64,000 nt of DNA from Dallia pectoralis (Eukaryota; Chordata; Actinopteri; Esociformes; Umbridae): NCBI GenBank assembly GCA_029465975.1, contig CM055761.1, forward strand, positions 4,039,323 through 4,103,322, given 5' to 3'. The translations under genes were made by a program, and so were the position numbers. Positions 12,074 through 24,567 of the stretch are shown here, in pieces. Position 1 is the first letter of the stretch; every line of letters starts with the position of its first letter. The notes under the pieces were generated by a model that saw nothing but the letters and a program-made list of their open reading frames with translations, did no database searches and was not told the origin of the DNA.

Positions 12074-12545
12074 CTTGGGTAATGTGTAAAAACCTACAAC
12101 TACCAGACTGGTCTCTTGGGTAATGTGTAAAAACCTACAACTACCAGACTGGTCTCTTGGGTAATGTGTAAAAACCTACAACTACCAGACTGGTCTCTTG
12201 GGTAATGTGTAAAAACCTACAACTACCAGACTGGTCTCTTGGGTAATGTGTAAAAACCTACAACTACCAGACTGGTCTCTTGGGTAATGTGTAAAAACCT
12301 ACAACTACCAGACCGGTCTCTTGGGTAATGTGTAAAAACCTACAACTACCAGACCGGTCTCTTGGGTAATGTGTAAAAACCTACAACTACCAGACCGGTC
12401 TCTTGGGTAATGTGTAAAAACCTACAACTACCAGACTGGTCTCTTGGGTAATGTGTAAAAACCTACAACTACCAGACTGGTCTTGGGTAATGTGTAAAAA
12501 ACCTACAAGTACTACCAGACTGGTTTTGAGTGATGTGTAAAAACC
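12074..12545. repeat. 41-bp minisatellite, about 11 units
   Basis: Units read TTGGGTAATGTGTAAAAACC then TACAACTACCAGACTGGTCT and C. The central units are identical except for GACTGG versus GACCGG. The right edge decays gradually to about 12660. Confidence 0.95.
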
Positions 12546-14214
12546 AACAACTACTACCAGAACACTATCGGGTAAGATATAAAAATCTAGAAATATTCAC
12601 AGACTGGTCTACGTCAATTCTTCAACATCTACAACTAGTACCAAACTGGTTTTGGATATCAGACATCTCTGATACCACCATTCACTATTAGGGGTGAGGG
12701 CATTGGAGGAATATTGTAAACAGAAACAGTGTAAACGTGCTGTGGCAGGTTTGAATTAACCCCAGCCGAAGGCAATTGAACTAAAGGAGACATTAGCAAT
12801 AAATAATATAAAAGGTCAATTAAAAGAATAGTCAGCAGTGCTCTTCAGAACGTGACAGGGGGGCGGGAGCTGACAGGCGTCCCATTAACTATTAGCCTAC
12901 CAGGGTGGCTCTTATTCTTTATGAGGTCCCACATGTTTTGTGACTAGGCGCCCCAGAGTGAGCGTATCGCAGCCCGTGCCAGCTACCCTGTGTCTGACTC
13001 CCAAACGGCGCCCTCCGCCCTACATACAGCAGCATTATTCACCCGATCAGCGCACTGCGCAGGGAATAGCGCGGCCGCTCTCACCCTCGTCATTCCCCGC
13101 AGGCCAGCCACCTCTAATAATGGTAATTATAATCAGTACAAGGCATAGCCAGGCCTAGAGGCGGCCAGTAATGAAGCCCTGCTACAGAGGACAGACAGCA
13201 GGCCCGCAGCTCCAACGGTACAGATCTTAAGTGAAAGGCATTCAGAAGAGAAATGGGAGAGGCGATATATTAGGCCCGCGGTCAAGTTCATTTCTTCTGT
13301 CGAGCCACGCTTTTTCCTTTCACGTTTTAAACGTATCTGACTTGGAACGCTCGATCCCGCGGTCCCCAAGAGCGGAGGTGCCGCCGCCGTTAACGCCGCG
13401 CGACGATGCACGACGCGTCCTGTGCAATCTTACTAGCTCTCGGGGGTCTGCAGATCGTCGTCGTCGAAGTATCGAAGTGTTGTCCGGGAAACAACGAAAT
13501 AGCTTAAACGATCCAGGGAACTGTCTCCATGTCAGCGAACACCGCTGATGTTATCTGATGGTTTGGCAGCGCGACCAGGCACTTTACGGAGTTGTTGACA
13601 GTGACACGGTACAACTACTGCAAATGACTGTTACACCTGAACATAACTCAGTTGCCAGTCCGTAGAGCAGCCAGCCAGTCAGGTGTTCGTCGCGTCTCGT
13701 CGTCAGCGTCATCGTCCAGTTCAGGCAGACACCAGACTGTTCCGGACTGTTCCGGGGGCTACTCTGCATGGGCCCTCGTCGTTAGCGCTGGTTTCCACAC
13801 CCCTTCCCGCCTCGTCCCCTTATTAGAGCCATTTCTTCGGCAGATCAGACGTGCATGTCACAGATGCCCAGAACCAGGCCACGGCGATAAAGGTGACCGT
13901 CCGTCATGTGGCCAGACGCCCATCCGGATCCATTGTTTGGCTACAACCAGATGCCTGCTGTTCCTGTGTCTGTTCATAGAACTCGAAGTGAATGTTTCTC
14001 CTGTGCGTCCTTCTCTATGGCGAACGGACGGTCGCACACCTTCTCACTGGTCATCTCTTTCACCACGTGCCGCCAGGGATGACAGAGGGCTCATGGGTTA
14101 ACTGAACAGCCAACGTATTTGGTTAACTCTCCGTAAACGCCATGAAAAGCACGGGCTGCCGCCCTCGTTTGGACTGTTTTCACTTGGCAGGCGTTTCTCA
14201 TCCAGCACAGCTCT
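12546..14214. other. Intron 2 segment with possible conserved blocks
   Basis: Single copy. The stretches around 12880-12950 and 13040-13200 (TCTAATAATGGTAATTATAA) have the AT-homeobox texture of fish conserved elements. The open frames on both strands near 13100-14100 have no recognised homology. Confidence 0.4.
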
Positions 14215-14345
14215 CCTCCTGCCAAACAGTTTATGTAAAAGTGATTAACAGTAATTAATCCTTAATCACCATGATTAGCCAAGTCGCAGTAAATTAGTCC
14301 ACATCTGGAGCAGATGAGGGCTCGGAGTGAGGGAAAGCGTGAGTG
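14215..14345. promoter_or_regulatory. Candidate conserved enhancer
   Basis: Dense homeodomain-type cores (AGTAATTAATCCTTAATCAC, ATGATTAGCC, TAAATTAG) are followed by paired CATCTG E-boxes (CACATCTGGAGCAGATGAGG). The sequence is complex and non-repetitive. The call is from texture only; alignment with other fish would decide. Confidence 0.35.
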
Positions 14346-15285
14346 TAGAGGCAGGCTGGGATGCTATCTGAGTCCGGCTAGCCTGCAGCTATTAGCCAAC
14401 TGGCTCACTCCTGCCTGGTATTGAAGTGCTGCTGAGTTCAGATGAGCCATTGTGCATCATTTTGTTCGTATAATGGGGTTTGTTACAGTGTGTCACGTGT
14501 GTGTTTACCCAGTACTTAGCCGAAGGAAGCTCCCTTAAGCTACATGTGACATCAGGCCACATCAGAGGATGTAACTGATGTCCCAAGAGAGCGTGTCTCT
14601 TACAAACAATCTGGAACATTCTGGAACACTCTGGAACACTCCGGAAGTGATGTCTTCACACACTGCAACGCACAAAAGCGGATGCTCCAGATACTGAACT
14701 AGTCTAAAGAAGGCCGGGTATATTGCTTCTTTACTATTTTCAGCAGGGCTAACATAATGGCCAGAGGGTCGATTAGCTGTAAAAAGGATAAACTTGAATT
14801 AGCAAACACAATGTGCCTTTGGAAAACAGACGGTTCCTGATAACGGGCCTCCTTACGCCAATGTCAATATTACATTGAAAATCATCTTTTTCCAGCAACA
14901 GCACTCAATTACAACATTAACAACGTCTACACTGTATTTCCGATCAAATTGATGTTATTTTATTGTAGAAAACAAGGACATTTATAAGTGTTCTGCTTTA
15001 TGGAGGTGTGGTTTCAGATATGCTGGTGTTGTGGAAGATATCTTCCTCACAGTGAGGGGTGATGTGTATTCTCTTGCTTTTTCCGTGGAGAGCCTCCTCC
15101 CTGTACCCTACAATCTCTCCCTTTAACACAGCTCTTCACCCCCCGTCCTTCTCCTACTCCTCCTACTCCGTCGGAACTCCCTTCAGAACTACATTTCCCT
15201 CCCTGTTTCTCTGCCGGGAGCGTCTCCTTCCTCGGGCCCCGTCCCTCCTTGTCCCACCCCGGTGAGCTCCAGTCTCTCTCCTGTT
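14346..15285. other. Intron 2 segment
   Basis: Single copy. A short CTGGAACACT repeat at 14611-14645 includes a perfect three-module heat-shock-type element, GAACATTCTGGAA, at 14614-14626. No gene is recognised. Confidence 0.5.
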
Positions 15286-15362
15286 ACACAGCCACAGATT
15301 AATTACACACTTTAATGAGCTGCATTATTGATGGGCCTCTTACTTGGCAGTTTAAGGAAACG
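15286..15362. promoter_or_regulatory. Candidate conserved enhancer
   Basis: A compact block has AGATTAATTACACACTTTAA and GCATTATTGATGGGCC, with several TAAT cores between repetitive neighbours. The call rests on sequence texture only. Confidence 0.3.
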
Positions 15363-16567
15363 CAGCGGAGAAAGAGAGAAGTCAGTGCTGAGCGTCTCGT
15401 CGCCACGGCAGCTAGACCTGCCAGACGGTGCACTGCTCTACCTGGCGCGATCTTTTCTCTCAGTCTTTCTCCTCTCTCTCTCTCGATTCTTCCCTTTCTT
15501 TCTCTATGTCTTCTCTCTCTGTGTTTCTCAAGCGACCTCTCATCATTTTCTGGGTCTCTCCTATATCTGTCCGTTCCTATCTTTTCTCTCTCTCTTTTTC
15601 TCTCTCTCCACTTGCTTCTATCACTGCCTCTCCGCTATCCATTTCTCTTTTGTCTATCTTCTCTCTCTCTCTCCGTTCTCTGTCTTTCTGCCCCTCTCTT
15701 TCTCTCTCTCTCACTCCCTCTCATTTGAATATCACACAGCAGCACAAAGCCTTCGGGACCCCTGCATGTTATTTAGCCAGAGAAATAATAGGATTTGTGG
15801 TACTTTACATCCCAGTGAGTACAGTCCAGTACATAAGCTGTAATATATCCAATAGAGTCCACTGCAGGGGACTGTTCATGACATGATCCGCCTTCTAAAT
15901 GCCACCTCCTTCCCTACGCAGTGCCCTGGCACCCACTACAGCCCAGTGCACAATACATGGACCAGGGCGCCATTTGGAACACGGGACGTGTCATTATGAT
16001 TGCAGGCCCATTCAGCCAGGGAAAATGAAAGAGCATTCAGCACAGCCTCTGGAAAAGGGTTTCTCCGGCTGATGGTTAATAGTAGAATCAGATAGGAACA
16101 TATTGTCTGGAATGGAGTGGACTGCAGAATGGATGAATGAGGGGAAAAAACGATCATTCCAAGGAGAATGTGGCCCATTACTTTCACCTTTAAAAATGCA
16201 TTTTCATTGTTATAGCGATTTCACAGTGGGGCGTGCAACTCTGTTACAGGGAATTATTAGTTTAAAGCAAGTAACAAAGGAGCAGAGATTCCCTTATATA
16301 GACAATGACAGCGTGTAGGAAACATGCCAGACAAGGACATCAATCTGTGCTCGAAAGCTCAAAACATGTACAATGAAACATTTAACGTGACATGCAATAC
16401 CCATGTGCTGACACTAAGCATGTTCTCCTTATCACTAGCAATCCTCGCTCCTCTCTCCGTTAAGGAAGTACGCAGCTCTGCAGCTGCCTCTAACACAAAC
16501 TGCATGTCGGAGAAAAGAGACGGACAGAAAACATGAACAAGGAACAGAAGTAGACAGACGGATGTTA
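15363..16567. other. Intron 2 segment with CT-rich tract and a MITE relic
   Basis: A CT-rich tract spans about 15450-15722. The adjoining 15720-15850 and 16010-16320 are complex and may be conserved. A partial palindromic MITE (AGGGCGCCATTTGGAAC at its end) covers about 15901-15980. No gene is recognised. Confidence 0.5.
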
Positions 16568-17546
16568 GAAGAAACAGAGTAACATAGAAACAGAGTAACC
16601 TAGAAACAGAGTAACATAGAAACAGAGTAACATAGAAACAGAGTAACCTAGAAACAGAGTAACATAGAAACAGAGTAACATAGAAACAGAGTAACCTAGA
16701 AACAGAGTAACCTAGAAACAGAGTAACATAGAAACAGAGTAACCTAGAAACAGAGTAACATAGAAACAGAGTAACATAGAAACAGAGTAACATAGAAACA
16801 GAGTAACCTAGAAACAGAGTAACATAGAAACAGAGTAACATAGAAACAGAGTAACCTAGAAACAGAGTAACATAGAAACAGAGTAACCTAGAAACAGAGT
16901 AACATAGAAACAGAGTAACATAGAAACAGAGTAACATAGAAACAGAGTAACCTAAAAACAGAGTAACATAGAAACAGAGTAACCTAGAAACAGAGTAACA
17001 TAGAAACAGAGTAACATAGAAACAGAGTAACATAGAAACAGAGTAACCTAGAAACAGAGTAACTTAGAAACAGAGTAACATAGAAACAGAGTAACTTAGA
17101 AACAGAGTAACATAGAAACAGAGTAGAATGGAAACAGAGTAACATAGGAAAAGAGTAACATAGAAACAGAGTAACCTAGAAACAGAGTAACATAGAAACA
17201 GAGTAACCTAGAAACAGAGTAACATAGAAACAGAGTAACATAGAAACAGAGTAACATAGAAACAGAGTAACATAGAAACAGAGTAACCTAGAAACAGAGT
17301 AACCTAGAAACAGAGTAACCTAGAAACAGAGTAACATAGAAACAGAGTAACCTAGAAACAGAGTAACTTAGAAACAGAGTAACATAGAAACAGAGTAACT
17401 TAGAAACAGAGTAACATAGAAACAGAGTAACATAGAAACAGAGTAACATAGAAACAGAGTAACCTAGAAACAGAGTAACATAGAAACAGAGTAACATAGA
17501 AACAGAGTAACATAGAAACAGAGTAACATAGAAACAGAGTAACAGG
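16568..17546. repeat. 16-bp minisatellite, about 60 units
   Basis: Units AACATAGAAACAGAGT and AACCTAGAAACAGAGT alternate irregularly, with occasional AACTTAG. The array is almost uninterrupted for nearly 1 kb; a few units near 17125-17155 are mutated. Because 16 is not a multiple of three, all frames cycle through one 16-residue peptide. The minus-strand frames (MLLCFYVTLFLCYSVS) are artefacts. Confidence 0.97.
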
Positions 17547-19289
17547 GTAACAGACAGAGAGAGACAGAGAAACAGAACAAATGAAAAATGGGGAGCGATA
17601 GTGAAACAGACAGAGAGACAGAGACAGACATAGAAAAACAGAGAAAGACAGAGAGAGAAGGAGAGAGTGAGAGAGACAGGGAAAGACAGAGAGTGAGCAC
17701 GTCTAACTGCCTGTAACAGTGGGATCCCATGGGGGCCCTTCTCTCCTCTATTTGTGTACAAGATGCTGCCAGTAGACTGCCAGTGTAACTTTGTTCCTGG
17801 CATTCTGCAGGGAAACAACGGAAGGTGCATGAAACGCACTCAGATTCCATTACAGACCTCCGTCTCGCTGTATCACTACTGACTGGATGCCGTCCCTCAC
17901 GCGGGCTTTTCCCGGTATGTTAGTGTACGTTAACGGAGGACAAATGACACTGGCAACACTCATTTCAAATCCAGCAGAGAAGCGCACAGTCACCAGTTCT
18001 CCCTTTAAAATGTCAGAATGAGACAACCCGGTTAAAGTGAGAGAACGAAATGCGAAACAAACAGATGATTATAAATCTCTGTGAACGGCCATGACCTGAT
18101 AATCGGATGACCTAGAAGGGCCTGAGTGGACTAGCGTGATTTGGGGTCAACGGAGGGGAACACACTCCCAACACACACACACACTAATGATGGGAACACA
18201 CACACACACAAACTAATGATGGGAACTCGTTTCTCTGTCCCAGCACCCCAGACAGAAGGGCCTGAGGACACAACTACCAATACTGACCGGTCAGAGCCCA
18301 GACTCCCGGGTAACGCAAAACGCCAACCAACACAAGCAGAGGATATTCGCAGTGAGCGTCTGACACATTAGCGGAGGAGGAGAGAGGAGAGAGAGAGCAG
18401 AGACAGGAGAAAAGTGATGATGAAATGAGAGGCGAGGGCAGGAGGGGAGATCCCTATCTGGGTCACTGAGCAGATGTAAATGTAGGTCAAGACGAACCCC
18501 CGTTGTCAATCAACGGACCCAAAAGGAACAGGGTAGGAGAGGAGGACGGGGGCCGATGAGGGGGAGGTTAGATAGAGGGAAGGAGACTCCCTGGAGAGGA
18601 GGTGAGAGATCACGCCTGGTGCAGACATCACAGACTGTCCCTACCACAGGAGACATGGACAAAAGAATATTAAATGTTGACGCAGGGTGAGGCGTGAGCG
18701 GAGGCTGTGTGTGTGTGTGTGTGTATGTGTGTGGGGGGGGGGGTCTTTGTGGGTGAAGGGAAGTTTGTCATTATTTTTTGTTATATGTGTCAAAAGCATG
18801 ATTTTCGACAATTTTGCAACGTTTCATGTACAATGGGGTCATTGGGAGATGTATGAATGAACACGAAATGTGTCTTTTGGAATAAAACGCATCTGCTGAA
18901 TCTGTACATGAACGAGTGTGCAAACACTTAGTGTTCGGTCATACAATCTAAATCCTCGATGACAACGTCAAACGTATTTTTTGGCGAAAATATTGGACGG
19001 ATTTGATGTCCAGTTTATACATGCGATCAAATTTATTTCACAAACATTCTCTCGCCTTGGTGCATCAAGCTTTGGTGCTCCCCTAATGGGAGTTAAAGAG
19101 ACCCGTCGTCACTCTTAGTTTCCCCAAGGTCTCAAATCCCGACATTTGCCGTGGTTGAACATAACTGGCAGCAGCTGCTGGTATTTTTAGACTTGCTTTT
19201 TATTTGGGAAGATATTAGAGTGTTGTTACTGTCATGTTGGCGTTTTGTCTGTACCAGAACAGAAGCAGAAAAACCAAACGCTTCACTAA
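17547..19289. other. Intron 2 segment
   Basis: Purine-rich tail of the previous array to about 17700, then single copy. Small CA-containing repeats lie at 18170-18215 and a GT/G run at about 18709-18741. TTGTCAATCA at 18503-18512 is a PBX-like half site. No gene is recognised. Confidence 0.5.
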
Positions 19290-19890
19290 GTGCATGACTC
19301 TCATGACTCTCATGACTCTCCTGAATCTCATGACTCTCATGACTCTTATGACTCTCATGACTCTCATGACTCTCATGACTCTTATGACTCTTATGACTCT
19401 CCTGAATCTCCTGAATCTCCTGACTCTCATGACTCTCCTGAATCTCATGACTCTCCTGAATCTCATGAATCTCCTGACTCTCATGACTCTCCTGAATCTC
19501 CTGACTCTCATGACTCTCCTGAATCTCATGACTCTCATGAGTCTCCTGACTCTCCTGACTCTCCTGAATCTCATGACTCTCATGACTCTCATGAATCTCC
19601 TGACTCTCATGACTCTCCTGAATCTCATGACTCTCATGACTCTCCTGACTCTCATGACTCTCCTGACTCTCATGACTCTCCTGACTCTCCTGACTCTCCT
19701 GACTCTCATGACTCTCCTGACTCTCCTGACTCTCCTGACTCTCATGACTCTCCTGAATCTCATGACTCTCATGACTCTCCTGACTCTCATGACTCTCCTG
19801 ACTCTCATGACTCTCATGACTCTCATGACGCTCATGACGCTCATGACTCTCATGACTCTCCTGACTCTCCTGACTCTCATGACTCTCCTC
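19290..19890. repeat. 9-bp satellite (ATGACTCTC)
   Basis: About 66 units mix ATGACTCTC, CTGACTCTC and CTGAATCTC. The unit length is a multiple of three, so long spurious frames (HDSHDSHDS, MTLMTL, SHESQE) are open on both strands. Confidence 0.97.
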
Positions 19891-20004
19891 CATGGGTTTT
19901 CAGCCCTTGCCGCTCCTCTGTAAACTAACAGGTACTGGCTGAATGATAAAAGCCTGAGCCTGACCTACATGCTACAGGCCTCCTGAGACTCTTGCTTGGC
20001 TCCA

Positions 20005-20385
20005 GCTCCTCTCCCAGCTCCTCCTCATTCAGCTCCTCCTCACTCAGCTCCTCACTCAGCTCCTCTCCCTGCTCCTCTCCCAGCTCCTCACTCAGCTCCT
20101 CTCCCAGCTCCTCTCCCTGCTCCTCTCCCTGCTCCTCACCCAGCTCCTCTCCCAGCTCCTCACTCAGCTCCTCTCCCAGCTCCTCTCCCTGCTCCTCTCC
20201 CTGCTCCTCACCCAGCTCCTCTCCCAGCTCCTCACTCAGCTCCTCACTCAGCTCCTCACTCAGCTCCTCTCCCAGCTCCTCACTCAGCTCCTCACTCAGC
20301 TCCTCTCCCAGCTCCTCACTCAGCTCCTCACTCAGCTCCTCACTCAGCTCCTCACTCATCTCCTCACCCAGCTCCTCACCCAGTT
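20005..20385. repeat. 12-bp satellite (CAGCTCCTCTCC)
   Basis: Units CAGCTCCTCTCC, CAGCTCCTCACT and CTGCTCCTCTCC are arranged in longer blocks, with higher-order duplication (CAGCTCCTCACTCAGCTCCT repeats). Open frames (SSPSSSLSS, GEELSEEL) are artefacts of unit length. Confidence 0.96.
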
Positions 20386-21486
20386 ATTCTCCATTACACC
20401 CAGGCCCTCCCAGGGTGCAGTATTCAGCTAACAATCACTACATCTTCACAAAAGAGAACAGCTGTTGTTACGTTCACAGAATGTGCAGTGAACATACCAG
20501 TAGTGACAAACATCATCATTTGAATCAAACATATTGTCAGAAGGACGACACGACCCAGGTGGTGATTCACTTCACAGGTAAAAGATGGCAGGTGTTCTGT
20601 GGATTCGTTGTTTTTTTTCCGATTTTGATTTTAGATTTGGTCTAATCCATCACCTCACAAACTTCTGAAAGAGCGAAGCCCTGCTACTGTATTTTCTCCC
20701 CACCTGTTGTCCCGCTAGTTCAACTCGCCAGCTCACACGGCCTCTGACACAGAAGAAACTGCTAAAGGGCTTACACGTCTCTAAATAATGGCTATGCTAA
20801 TGTTTCAGGCTACCTGTATTTACCCCTAAGTGCGCAAAGCACTCTGTTGATTGTGGAAAAGCTATTTGCCCGACGAACGGAGAGAGAACGAAAAGCAGAG
20901 ACCAGGAAGGAGAGAGTGACTGAACAAAAGTGGGACAAACTTAAGATCTTTAAGCTGCAGGAAAAGTACAGGCAATTTATAGAGGATGCCAATTTCCTTC
21001 ACCGCCACTGAAAGGAGGTCTTTGTAAATGTGCTGAGGCACAGTCGTCATGACAGCGCTGGCGTCGAGCACGGTTCAGATGGGGGGGGCCTTGTTTACCA
21101 GGCACATTTTCCCATAATCCCTAGCAGTCTCTTAAGTAGTACAAACGGACAGACGGAAACACTATCTATTCTAATATTGCGCCCGCCGTTACCAGACTTA
21201 GAAGAGCCCCCAGTTCTGATCTTTCTAATAGTTCAGTGGATGTGACAGTAACCCCCACCCACGTTCTTTCTCTTAATGTCGAGACGAGCGTGTTAATCTT
21301 TCCTTACACTGTTTCTGATGTGACCACCTGTAAACTAAACATTATATGACAAAAATGTTTCTTTTTTACCGTCCGCTGGTCTCTGTGTTGCCTCCCGGAG
21401 CAGAGGTATAAATTGATTGGTCCTTCCGGCGGTATATGCCAGGGAAGAGAGGGACAGGAGGGCTTCTAAAAATAACCGTGAAGCAG

Positions 21487-21517
<31 letters not shown>

Positions 21518-21586
21518 GTGTCTGAATGGGGCTCGGTGCACTCCGCCTCTACCCAGCTCGTCTCGCTCGGCCTCGTCTTCTATCTG
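20386..21586. other. Intron 2 segment
   Basis: Single copy with a GT microsatellite at 21489-21519. No gene is recognised. Confidence 0.5.
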
Positions 21587-21735
21587 GCCGTGTGATAAAG
21601 CTGCTAACAGGCCTTTATCGAGGAGCTGAGGGGAAATATGCAGCTACCAGATTAGGCCCCAGACTCTGCCAAGGTTATAAACAGCCTGTTATCTCAGGCC
21701 CAAACACAGTAATCCACGCTCTATCAGCAGCCAAA
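21587..21735. promoter_or_regulatory. Candidate conserved enhancer with GATA-type sites
   Basis: A compact complex block contains GTGATAAAGC, CTTTATCGAGG, GTTATCTCAGG and CTATCAGCAG, i.e. four GATA/TATC cores in about 130 bp. It also has GGCCCCAGACTCTGCCAAGG. The texture suggests constraint; no alignment was possible. Confidence 0.35.
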
Positions 21736-21786
21736 CATATGGGCCACACAAAGCACAGATAGCCCTCCGAAGGACATACACATTCG

Positions 21787-21797
21787 CACGCGCGCAC

Positions 21798-21837
<40 letters not shown>
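21787..21837. repeat. CA microsatellite
   Basis: An interrupted then pure CA run (GCGCACACACCCACCCACAC then CA repeats). Confidence 0.95.
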
Positions 21838-21839
<2 letters not shown>

Positions 21840-22189
21840 CAGATAGACTTTGACAGACACTTCCCTTTAATTGCAACAAGAGCCACCAGAGCATCGCACC
21901 AATGGTACAAAATAAAAAAGAGAAACCCCCACTCCCAACCCCTCCACCAAAAAGAGAGAGCCACCCTGGTACACGACGAGGCCTCAGATCCACCCTGACC
22001 TGTCTCCATTCATGCACCTGCTCCTCCTAGATACAAGTGATCAGAACAGAACCATTTCAATATCACACCAGGCAAATAAAACCAATTATAATGTCCACAG
22101 CACCAGCAAATCAATCTCATAAAACAGAAACAGTCATGCTTTCACAGACAGAGACAATAAACACATTGCTATTGTGGTAGGAGGTGGAG
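21838..22189. other. Intron 2 segment, nothing recognised
   Basis: Single-copy AT-leaning sequence between two repeats. Confidence 0.5.
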
Positions 22190-22664
22190 GTAACCAGGTA
22201 CAAGCATCACATAACCAGGGACAAGCATCACATAACCAGGGACAAGCATCACATAACCAGGTACAAGCATCACATAACCAGGTACAAGCATCACATAACC
22301 AGGTACAAGTATCAAATAACCAGGTACCAGCATCGCATTACCAGGTACCAGCATCACATAACCAGGTACAAGCATCACATAACCAGGTACAAGCATCACA
22401 TAATCAGGTACCAGCATCACATAACCAGGTACAAGCATCACATAACCAGGTACAAGCATCACATAACCAGGTACAAGCATCACATAACCAGGTACAAGCA
22501 TCACATAATCAGGTACCAGCATCACATAACCAGGTACAAGCATCACATAACCAGGTACAAGCATCACATAACCAGGTACAAGCATCACATAACCAGGTAC
22601 AAGCATCACATAATCAGGTACCAGCATCACATAACCAGGTACAAGCATCACATAACCAGGTTCC
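22190..22664. repeat. 21-bp minisatellite, about 22 units
   Basis: Units of ACCAGGTACAAGCATCACAT plus A, with ACCAGGGACA, ATCAGGTACC and similar variants. The unit length is a multiple of three, so it gives spurious frames (VQASHNQ, LVPGYVM). Confidence 0.97.
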
Positions 22665-24413
22665 GCCAACTGCAGAATTAACAATATCTGCGTAGCTTAT
22701 GGCAGGTGAGTTGACAACATCACCAAAAAAAAATCGTACCAAAACTGTGAGGTATTCATTATAAAGGTAAACACCAAACTCTGTGATACAATTCATAGAG
22801 AATGAACCACTAATTCATGGGAGGAAAAAAACACCCAGTCAAAGACCTATCTGACATTGTTGTATAAATAACCCACCTATATAACAGACTGTAAGAGTAA
22901 GACTGTTAGTATTCTTCTAACTGAAACTGAAAAGGTAAATAAACGCTACGCTATGAAACCGTCTAATAAGGTGTTAGGTTGTTTATAGGACAGTAGAAAG
23001 GGATTGTTAGATGAATAAGTCCTGAGGTAAATATAAGGGAAATAGGTTCTCTCTTGCTCTGTCGCCTTATATAAGATACAGGCCTCTCTCTCACACACAC
23101 ACTCTCTCTCTCTCTTTCTTCCCATATTTCTGTGGAGCTGTGATCTGAATATCTCTGTCTTCATAAAAGATTCAGACTATATTGACTTTCTCCTACCTTT
23201 CCTTCCCCAGCCGAGCCTGTCTACCTACGTATACCTAGTTCCTATAAAACTCGCCTCTTGGTCATGGCTGAAGCGGACGAACCGCCGCCTCACGAACACA
23301 ACGGCCATGTTAGTGAAGCGTTCAAATACCCAACTGCCACACACACAATTACCACCATATGGGTTGGATGTGCTGCGGAAAGTTCTAGTTCTGAAATGTT
23401 ATTGACCCGATGTTGGTTCCAATTAACTGGGTTTCATTCGGGTCCGTCTGATGATGAGCTCTACGAGCCGTTTCTCTGGGGACAAATAAAAAAATGCCCG
23501 ATAGAAATTGATTAATGAATGAAACGGGACGCTAAGCTTTAGGGAGCTGTAGTTTCATTAGGCGAATTCTCAATCCAGTTCAGGGCGGAAAACTTTGTCA
23601 TTAACTACAATTACCATAATCCATTGTGCTTCGACACACGGAGAGGGAGGGGGAGTATACGTAACCGTGACAACAACAAGTGAGAAGATAGCTTTACCAC
23701 ACCGGGGGATAGCTCTACTAATAAGCGGTCTGGAAAATACAGCATAGTAAATCAAATTTGTTTGCCTTGCCTCCAACAGAGTTAGAAGAAAAGGCCTTGT
23801 CAGCGTCATCTGGGATTTCTTTGAGAGGACAGAAAGGAAAACTGCCACATGCAGTGTGTGCAATATTTTAAATCAAATATTTGGCCTGTGAACACGAATA
23901 CAATCTAAAATACGTTGATGACATTATTTTATACTGCGTTAACAGTTAAAAAAAACATAGAAATCATAAATGATAACCGTGACTATTTTTTTATGAGCTA
24001 CAGAAACAAAAAGCCCGAAGTATATCAAAAGTAGTGCATTTGATCAAAAATGTAACGACGGTCTAATTCAAAAGTACATGAAATGTTGCACAACAAATGA
24101 CAGGTAAAATAAATGAAACTGGCTCAATGTATCAAAATGTGCCTGTGTAGGTGAAGTGAGAAACAAACACGGTAATATTCGTCATTTATCGTCAAAGCAT
24201 TTTTATGTAGTCGGAGACTTAAAGGATATCAATGCTACTGAGACTGTTGGATTGTTAAATTATCGGCATTGTAAAACACCAAGCAACATATGCGGCGCTA
24301 AATATTGATATATCATGTTGCGTTTGTTTCGGCAGCTGTCTGCAAAATCCTATTTATATTTACAGACTAAACTGAATAACTCATTAGAACATTAGAGACA
24401 AATACCGAGACTG
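22665..24413. other. Intron 2 segment
   Basis: Single-copy AT-rich sequence with a short CT run near 23100. The 85-codon plus-strand frame at 23258-23515 has no recognised homology and no supporting splice context. Confidence 0.5.
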
Positions 24414-24567
24414 CATCCCAAACACCAGCCTCTTCTCTGCTTGGAGCACTTTCAAATTATCCCTAGTTCCTAAGGTGCATCGTATAGGGAACAGGTTGCC
24501 ATCAGAGACCTGACTTCTGATCAAAAGTAGTGCACTAGGCTTTAGGAAATAGAGTGTGATTTGAGAC
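24414..24567. mobile_element. Palindromic MITE copy
   Basis: It starts ATCCCAAACACCAGCC, contains GATCAAAAGTAGTGCACTAG, and ends GTGTGATTTGAGAC. It has the two-armed layout of the dispersed family, with an insertion in the left arm. Confidence 0.65.

Noticed and set aside
16359..17839. Minus-strand frames of 183-224 codons reading MLLCFYVTLFLCYSVS
   Set aside because: Pure read-through of the 16-bp array; all frames give the same cyclic peptide.
19132..20645. Long frames on both strands (HDSHDS, SHESQE, GEELSEEL, SSPSSS)
   Set aside because: Unit lengths of 9 and 12 bp keep frames open regardless of selection.
22169..22695. Frames reading VPGYVML and VQASHNQ
   Set aside because: The 21-bp array is a multiple of three, so frames are open by construction.
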